Shown: piece after piece, positions 21,213 to 26,846 of the stretch | Layout of the letters: each line of letters opens with the position of its first letter | Position numbering within the stretch: the stretch's first letter is position 1 | Assembly (NCBI GenBank): GCA_032988165.1 | Contig: JANTQF010000430.1 | Coordinates: forward strand, 1-26,846 | Source: Emmonsiellopsis sp. PD_33 | Taxonomy: Eukaryota; Ascomycota; Eurotiomycetes; Onygenales; Ajellomycetaceae | Length of the DNA stretch: 26,846 nucleotides | Direction of reading: 5' to 3' | Made by a program: the position numbers and the translations under genes | The notes under the pieces: generated by a model | Seen by the model: only the letters and a program-made list of their open reading frames with translations | What the model was told of the DNA's origin: nothing | Databases searched by the model: none

Positions 21213-22641
21213 TATGTTAGTATCTGGGCTGTTTGAGGGGGGGGGGGGGGTCTGTTTGAGGATATGCAACTTTTCAGGGGAGGGTAGGGTGTTAGATGGG
21301 TAAATAAAGCCTTGATTGAAGAAACGAGAATCAAAAAGCCAATAGAAAAGGCGAGAACGCCAGCTTCCAATTCAATAACATCCCGTGTAAAGCTGCTCGA
21401 TTGTCCTCCTCCCCCCCCCTCACCCAACATCCGGACAACAAACACCCTGCCCACGCATGTATGTAGTTAGTAGGCTAGAAGTAAGTCCGCGCCCCCCTCA
21501 GACTAGCACAAGCCAGTCCATAGAAGCTCACCACTCAACGGAGGAACCCCGCCTTTCATCGCTTCTAGCAGGCCATATCCCCCACAGACGGCACGAAGGA
21601 GGCTTCTCAAGGCGGGGGCAGCCTCATCTTTTGCCATGAACTCGCAGCATTTATTATGGGTCTTTCCCCTCAAGCTAGGATTGACAGCTGTCCCGCGGTG
21701 GAGCTTGTCGAGCCGGATTAGCTCCGGTCGAATGGTTGACAGACATATGATATGAAGTCCATAGAAAACTGGTGCTAAATAGTAGTTAGTGAACTAGTTA
21801 GTTCACTTTAACTAGTAGTTACTCGGCAAGCTAGCGGGCCGTTGAGGGCACAGGCCGGGGATTCGGGAAAGGAGGGGGAATGTTCCCTTTTGGCCCACTC
21901 AAGGCAAGGGATGTATGTGATGTGGACGAATGGACTCCATAGGCGTATAGTTGGTTAACTACTGTTCGCTCCGTTGATGTTGAATATTCGTTGTCTGTTC
22001 AAATTCCGTTGGAGTGGCGGCCAAAACCCCCCAGACACACGCAAACCTTGTGGGAATCTTATCCTATCCATCCCCATTAATATAATATGGGTGAGGGGTT
22101 TACTAAATGTAGATGACCCGACAAAAAAAATAGAAATAAAATAATTTACGATACGATATACATAGAAACGTTCATTACAATAACAGTATGAAGAGGGCGG
22201 GGTATAAGTAGGTGGCTGGCGGCCTAGGTATATAGAATTCGAGAATTCAAAACTTAGGAGCCTCCATGGTTGGAAGAATGGGTATCATACATCATGAAAC
22301 AACAGGGAGAATCACATCGGCTTGCTGGGCAACTGCATCAGATCGGACCTCAGCGGGCCATCGTTGAGAGCGGTAAACAATTTAGCCTTGTAGGGGGTTG
22401 AACGGTGGAAAACCAGGACAGATGACCGGAAAAACTAGCAACAGTGGAGACCGAGAATATAAAGAAAGCCCATAATAATACTAGCCCAGTCGAGCGGAAA
22501 CGAATGGGGTATTTTTCGTGTGTTGGGGGAGGGGGAACTTGAAGATCGCTCAGGTATGCACACCACTCCGATCTAGGGTATCCACCAAAGGAAATTGAAA
22601 TTTGATCACGGTTATTATGCCGTGAAATAGAAACTTGGTAT
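21213..22641. promoter_or_regulatory. Promoter of serine hydrolase and 3' region of ARE2
   Basis: This 1.43-kb stretch lies between two minus-strand genes and has no supportable gene. Next to 21213 is a G14 run (21237-21250) in the immediate leader of the hydrolase. Around 21780-21830 is a cluster of ACTAGT/TAGTTA-type repeats that includes a perfect short inverted repeat. The part from about 22100 to 22641 is AT-richer and should hold the ARE2 3' UTR. A tRNA-like look at 21945-22020 was checked and rejected. Confidence 0.5.
21788..21807. repeat. Inverted repeat with 9-bp arms
   Basis: AGTGAACTA (21788-21796) and TAGTTCACT (21799-21807) are perfect inverted arms around a 2-bp centre. They lie inside a cluster of AGTAGTTA/ACTAGTAGTT words at 21778-21824. 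The site is a possible dimer-binding site or a small cruciform. It is about 580 bp upstream of the serine hydrolase start. Confidence 0.55.
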
Positions 22642-24632
22642 TTAAACAAGCACGTAGAGTGCGCACATCTAAATGGAGAATAAGTTAGTGTGAATCCGAC
22701 TACTTCGTTTTTTCAAGAAAAGGGAGGGGATGTGGGGTAGAATAGGGAGTAAGAAGGGTACTACGAACAAGAGATAGTCCTAGGATCATAGAAACCCAGA
22801 AGCAGACATTCTGAGAGGGGATGATCAGTCAGCAACCAATATTTCAAGGGGGGAAGGGGGTTATTTGAAGGAAAGTTACAAACATTAAATGTCTTGCGCC
22901 CCTTGACGAACTTGGAGCGCTGCACCGCTACGATGGGAAGCTGCAGCATCATCGCAAGGAAGCCGTATCCGCGAATCTTTTTCGTGATGCAGCCCATGAC
23001 TAATTCATGGCCAATCGAGCTCACCAAGAAGGTGATGAACATGGCACCGGAATTGGAGAAGTGTGTCAAAGAGGAGAAATAAACATGGCGTCGAAGGAAG
23101 TGGTGGACGGGGATGTTCCATTCTCTGGAGAATTCTAGCCTACAACATGGAGGGTGGTTAGCCTTATCATTGGAAGCGGGGGACTTTAAAAAGCTCATGA
23201 GGCATGATCCCCTTACCAATCGCAAGAGTTCCACCAGTCCGAGTAAAATCTGCGGTCCGCAAAGCGCGTGATTTCTGCAAAGGCACCAAGAGCATATTCA
23301 AAAATGACAAGGAATACCAGCAAGAAGGTTATCATGAACGGTAATAACATCATGCTAATCGTCTCCGCTAGTATCAAGACTTTATCCACTTTACTGTCCA
23401 TGTGCTGCATCCTGAATGCGGATTCATCTAGGACGGGGACGATGAACTCCTCGCTGATATGCGTCAGTAAAAATATACAGCCAAAGACGGCCAATGTTTT
23501 AAAGAAGACCTCTATCCAGCGTACTTCTTTCGTGCGTGGGTATTCCAATTCATAGCACAAGGTTGGGCAGAGGAGGAAATCGACATAATTCGAAGCAGAA
23601 AGGTTCTGAGGATATGTTACATGGCCCAGAGGAGATGTTAGTTCTGTGGCTAAATCTTTGCGCAGCTTGGAGAGGGATTGTTTGGATTTGTCCTCCTTTT
23701 CGTTAGGTTCCGATTCCTCGCTCTCCTCCATAGCTGGGGTCTCGGATCGTGGATATCGTACTGCCGCGGATAATGAGGCTGGCTGGGATTTATCCAAGGA
23801 AGATAACCGGCGTTCCGTTTCACTCAAGTGGCCATTATAGAAGGCATAGGAATGCATCTTCATCAAAAGTGCCAGAGAATGAAGGATAAAGAATACCTGG
23901 GCGGTCCAGGTCCAGCGGAGGAGAAACGGTAGACTAGAAAAATAGATTAGCGCTGTTTTCAAGCGGTACAATTATGTGAAGTTCCATACGCTACCCAAAG
24001 CGTAAACCACGCAAATTGATAGCAGCTCTGTATTATTACTCCTCCCTTCGACCACCGAAACCATTCCCAACGTGATCTGAATACTCTATGGAGGGGCAGG
24101 GACAGTGCGGTAGTTGTGACCATGGCCAAGTCGCCGAGAGCGAGCTGCCAGACATTTGCAGACAGCAAAGACCAAACCTGCACCCGCAGTGGATAACCCG
24201 TATCTTTGATATTCCGCACGACGGTAGTCATGACCATGATAAAGAGGCTGACCCAAAAGAGCGAGAAGAAACCGCGGAAATCTCGATAATCGCTCTCTGG
24301 GTCGAAGTGTGATAATCTGGGCTGATAGTCAATCGAATGAAACATCCTATCCTTTGCTTGGGCCCGTATATGTCTCCGCGCGCTCGAAATGGATTGCACA
24401 GAGGGGGGTGCATCCTCGGGAACGGGCGTAGATTGGCCGCTTCAAAGAGGGATTAGAAACCGTCGCAATGCAGCCAAAAGCAGGTCATTGAAAGCCCTCA
24501 CCTTGACATATCGGATGACATTCTCTCAATACGGGCAGTAGGCGTAAGATGCAGTTCTCCATGTTGTTTTGTTGACCGCACTGCCCGAGGCCGGAGGATG
24601 CCGGCGGCTCCGTTCGCGGTTGGGGCGGACAT
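22642..24632 (-). CDS. ARE2: Sterol O-acyltransferase (ACAT/ARE2 type, MBOAT)
   Basis: Six exons, 24632-24502, 24439-23990, 23933-23217, 23139-22884, 22810-22769 and 22668-22642, encode 540 aa. The introns are 62, 56, 77, 73 and 100 nt, and all phases close. The enzyme esterifies sterols with fatty acyl-CoA in the ER membrane for lipid-droplet storage. A Ser/Pro-rich cytosolic N-terminus precedes multiple TM segments. VFFILHSLALLMKMHSYAFY is the family MK-HSY-F motif, followed by a charged loop. FYSDWWNS (423-430) is the ACAT/DGAT hallmark. HFLRRHVYFSS and FLVSSIGHELVMG carry the putative catalytic His477. The tail NVCFWVSMILGLSL-MCALYVLV is rebuilt from two very small exons and matches the usual C-terminus. 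The last two donors, GTTTGT and GTTCGT, are weak, but branch points (CTGAC; CTAAC) and acceptors are good. The ARE1/ARE2 paralogue assignment is by family only. Confidence 0.92.
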
Positions 24633-25188
24633 GGTGAGAGAGCGAAAGTGTGGGTTAGGAAGAATCAATTACCGTTAATCGGCTTCAGAAGGGATCGTGG
24701 TTCATCGCAGGATAGGGATAATAAATATATGGCATCGCCAAAGGACGATGGCTGTTCAATGCCCGGAGATAGGAGAAACGCAAAGTTTATGGGAGGGTTG
24801 AAGCTGGAGTTGATGATGATGTCAGCCCAAGCACGGCGTCACCCGCTGCTTTAGAGGACTCGGCCGAGGTGCCGATGAATGCACCAGCAGCCGCCTATGA
24901 GCCGCCCAGCTGCACAGTTCCCGTAAAAGCAGCGCAGTCCTTCCTCCCTCGGACTTTCTGTGCTTCGCGATCCTCGACTGTGATTACTTTGGACCTCGGG
25001 AGAGCGCATGGATCAGGCCACACGGATATAGGGATATCCATCCAGCATTCTCTGGCTAGCGAGGAGCTCGTTTTCTCGAGTTTATCCGACGCTTATCTGT
25101 CCCCTTTGCTCTGAATTTCAAGTTCTGCGGCTCCAGCCACACGGCACTGCACGGCTGTCGCTCGCATTATCACCATACTACTATTTAT

Positions 25189-25206
25189 GGAAACGGAAAC
25201 GGAAAC
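25189..25206. repeat. (GGAAAC)3 hexamer repeat
   Basis: Three perfect GGAAAC units are followed by GG. The tract is about 560 bp upstream of ARE2 in the divergent promoter. It could be a tandem factor site or a minor simple repeat. Confidence 0.8.
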
Positions 25207-26151
25207 GGTCTATCGCATACGGACAATGCTTTCATGAGTCAGCGCTGATTTTCACTGTCTTCTGATTACGCAAATTCCGACTAGGACTGTTGAGCCTAGT
25301 TTTTCAGCTCGGAGACTCAGCATCGGAGATGGAATCCTTGGCCGGTAAAGAAATCCAGGAATGTTGTGAGATGCCAAAACAGCTTTGCGAGCTTGTGTTT
25401 CAATCCTCAGAGCCTATATTTCCTACATTTCTCCTCGCATATGCCTTGGAAACGCGTGATACACAGGTTCAGAAAACAGGGATCGTGTTGGGCGGGGTTG
25501 AGGAGATCACCCGCTGCCCGACTGAGATACGATAAGAAAACTACATGAAGACTCCACACACTGCTAAATTCAGGGACTGCAGGTGGCCACCTGCTATCCT
25601 GATCCCGATCTTGGTCAAGACACGGCAATATGGGTGCAAGTATTCGGCCGCCTGGACCATGCGCCCTGATTATATCGCGTCGAAAGCAACAGAGTGCCAT
25701 TCTCTAGAAGGGGTTGGCTTTATATCAAGGACCAAAACTTTTCATATCTGGCTATTGGAAGGAGTCACATGAAATGCTACCTGTTCAGGACCGCTTGGAT
25801 ATCAACTTCTGGGATTCCCCGCATATGTTGGACGCTTGACCACTACCAACAAGGTTTTGGGCTGTTAGGCTGTGGGTGCGTGTTTAAACTGAAGAAGTAA
25901 TTTTCTAGCCTATGAGGGGTTACAATTTTTACTTTATTCCGATTCTTTCGCTATTTTGGCAAATATTGCTTGTTGGTGTAAATAGGTAGATGGTGATACC
26001 TGAACATTCGATTCTGTTTAATTTAGCAGCTTCCCAGGTAGATTGAAAAGCAATAACTCCAAATACTGAGCATATCTTTACACTCGCTCCGTTCCACCCC
26101 TCCTTCACTCCCCAGAGATACCATCATTTCCCCCCCTTTTCTAGTAGAAAC

Positions 26152-26175
26152 ATGGCTCTGGATGCCAAGACTTGA
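26152..26175 (+). promoter_or_regulatory. Possible short upstream ORF in gamma-adaptin leader
   Basis: ATG at 26152 encodes MALDAKT and a TGA. The context is strong (A at -3, G at +4). It overlaps the start of a longer upstream ORF in another frame at 26162. Whether the transcript includes it is unknown. Confidence 0.35.
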
Positions 26176-26449
26176 TATCCCCAGCCGCGGTCACGTTATT
26201 GGCCCAAGCGCCGCGCTAGACCATACACGGCTAGCGGGCACGTTCACCCACCTGGCCAGATACGTCGACAGCTCATGGTTGCCCGACAGGAATCTCGATA
26301 CAGAAAAAGCCAGCCGACTCGCCACGCAACTCTCTCGAGGCCGACTAGACGGGATTAACGGCTGTTCCTTGCGGGCCAACCTTCGTCGTCCCCTGGCGAT
26401 CCACTACTTCGTCCGAACACCCCCCTTGGGGTCCTCGCGACCACCATGA
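26162..26449 (+). promoter_or_regulatory. 95-codon upstream ORF overlapping gamma-adaptin start (ATGA)
   Basis: An ATG-initiated ORF of 95 codons ends with TGA at 26447-26449, overlapping the gamma-adaptin ATG at 26446-26448. The encoded peptide resembles nothing I recognise, and the reading frame differs from the main gene. It could be a regulatory upstream ORF or a chance frame interrupted by a leader intron. Confidence 0.35.
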
Positions 26450-26643
26450 GTTCCCGTAAGTTGGGCCACGACACCCTCCCCCACGCCGATTTGAGCCCGC
26501 TTGCTAATGCCCCCCGCAGTCAAGCAGTTCATTCGAAACGTGCGAGCGTCCAAAACAATTGCTGATGAGCGATCCGTGGTTCAGAAAGAAAGCGCAGCAA
26601 TTCGCGCCAGTTTCCGGGAGGAGAGTGCGGACTCCAACGTCAG
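26446..26643 (+). CDS. apl4: AP-1 complex subunit gamma (gamma-adaptin), 5' partial
   Basis: The first two exons are 26446-26455 (only 10 coding nt) and 26520-26643. The 64-nt intron has a GTAAGT donor, a TTGCTAATG branch and a GCAG acceptor. Together they encode MSSLKQFIRNVRASKTIADE followed by RSVVQKESAAIRASFREESADSNVR, ending in phase 2 at a GTGTGT donor. This is the very conserved N-terminus of the AP-1 clathrin adaptor gamma subunit; the typical length is over 800 aa, so only about 45 residues are present here. AP-1 works in clathrin-coated vesicle traffic between the trans-Golgi and endosomes. The rest of the gene would lie beyond the window, and the sequence after 26650 is unreliable. 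Confidence 0.88.
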
Positions 26644-26650
26644 GTGTGTT

Positions 26651-26846
26651 AAGCGGGGGGGGGGGGGGGGGGGGGAGGGGGAGGGGGGGGGGGGGGGCCA
26701 AGGGGTTTCCTGGTTGTTAAGGGGAAAAAATTGGGGCCAACGGGCAAACCTTTTTACCCTGGGGCGGGGGGCCCCTTTCGGCCCAGTTGAAACCCCAAAA
26801 CCTTTGGCACCCCCCGGGGTTGGCGGAAAAAGGGTGGGGGTTTCAG
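26651..26846. other. Probable low-quality contig end
   Basis: From 26655 there is a 21-G run, then further G runs (about 5 and 15) separated by single As. The sequence then becomes a mosaic of doubled and stretched letters (for example AAAACCTTTGG, CCCCCCGGGG). Composition and texture differ sharply from all other DNA in the window. This looks like a poor sequencing read or assembly artefact inside or beyond gamma-adaptin intron 2. Confidence 0.75.

Larger units (their letters stand above)
24633..26445. promoter_or_regulatory. Divergent promoter between ARE2 and AP-1 gamma
   Basis: This 1.8-kb stretch lies between two genes transcribed away from each other. It contains three perfect GGAAAC units at 25189-25206 and a C/T-rich run near 26095-26140, probably close to the gamma-adaptin transcription start. 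Two upstream ORFs lie just before the gamma-adaptin ATG. The plus-strand frames at 24648-24854, 24869-25114 and 25290-25535 show no family features and are not called as genes. Confidence 0.55.

Noticed and set aside
21945..22020. tRNA-like A-box and B-box words (TATAGTTGGTTA; GTTCAAATTCC)
   Set aside because: The B box lacks the invariant C, and no acceptor stem or anticodon arm pairs properly.
22700..22768. Continuation of the ARE2 frame to a TAG at 22700 as the normal C-terminus
   Set aside because: The resulting tail is unlike the family. Splicing from 22768 to 22669 restores the conserved CALYVLV ending with a CTAAC branch and TTTAG acceptor.
25290..25535. Plus-strand 81-codon frame in the ARE2/AP-1 divergent promoter
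   Set aside because: No family motif, no splice partners, and a length expected by chance in a 1.8-kb non-coding stretch.

Overview
The window looks like nuclear DNA of a filamentous ascomycete, most likely a Eurotiomycete. The genes carry short introns of about 50-110 nt with CTAAC/CTGAC-type branch points and YAG acceptors. Two of the proteins, a glutamine-rich Med15 and a CaaX-ended polarity-marker-like protein, have a typical filamentous-fungal build. The narrower placement in Onygenales is only an impression from gene style and microsatellite-rich spacers. No rRNA, tRNA, CRISPR array, transposase or integrase was recognised.

Layout. (1) 1-1988 is non-coding and rich in microsatellites. 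(2) 1989-3989 (-) is a CaaX-ended, probably TeaR-like cell-end protein. (3) 3990-6565 is a 2.6-kb gene-free spacer with an unusual (AAG)38 tract. (4) 6566-7858 (-) is a membrane-anchored ubiquitin-like/BAG-domain Hsp70 co-chaperone. (5) 8296-10481 (-) is an LMBR1/LMBRD2-type multipass membrane protein. (6) 10482-11836 is a divergent promoter and a long pyrimidine-rich leader. (7) 11837-16569 (+) is Mediator subunit 15 in four exons. (8) 17628-19168 (+) is an SLC35F6-like transporter in four exons. (9) 19712-21212 (-) is a beta-lactamase-fold serine hydrolase in four exons. (10) 22642-24632 (-) is a sterol O-acyltransferase (ARE2/ACAT) in six exons, the last only 27 nt. (11) 24633-26445 is a second divergent promoter. 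(12) From 26446 (+) lie the first two exons of AP-1 gamma-adaptin, cut off by a stretch of poor-quality sequence at the contig end.

The genes do not form a pathway or cluster. They are housekeeping functions (transcription, vesicle coats, sterol-ester storage, chaperone regulation, polarity) in an ordinary chromosomal arrangement. I reconstructed exon structures by hand from splice signals, phase and family-conserved residues; every proposed coding sequence closes in frame.

I did not find a convincing new multi-gene system. The observations most worth a second look are: the long GAA/TTC tract and its oppositely oriented partner; upstream ORFs whose stop codons overlap the start codons of MED15 and gamma-adaptin (ATGA); the weak-donor micro-exon C-terminus of the sterol acyltransferase; a stop-free, in-frame intron in the transporter; and the artefact-like final 200 bases.
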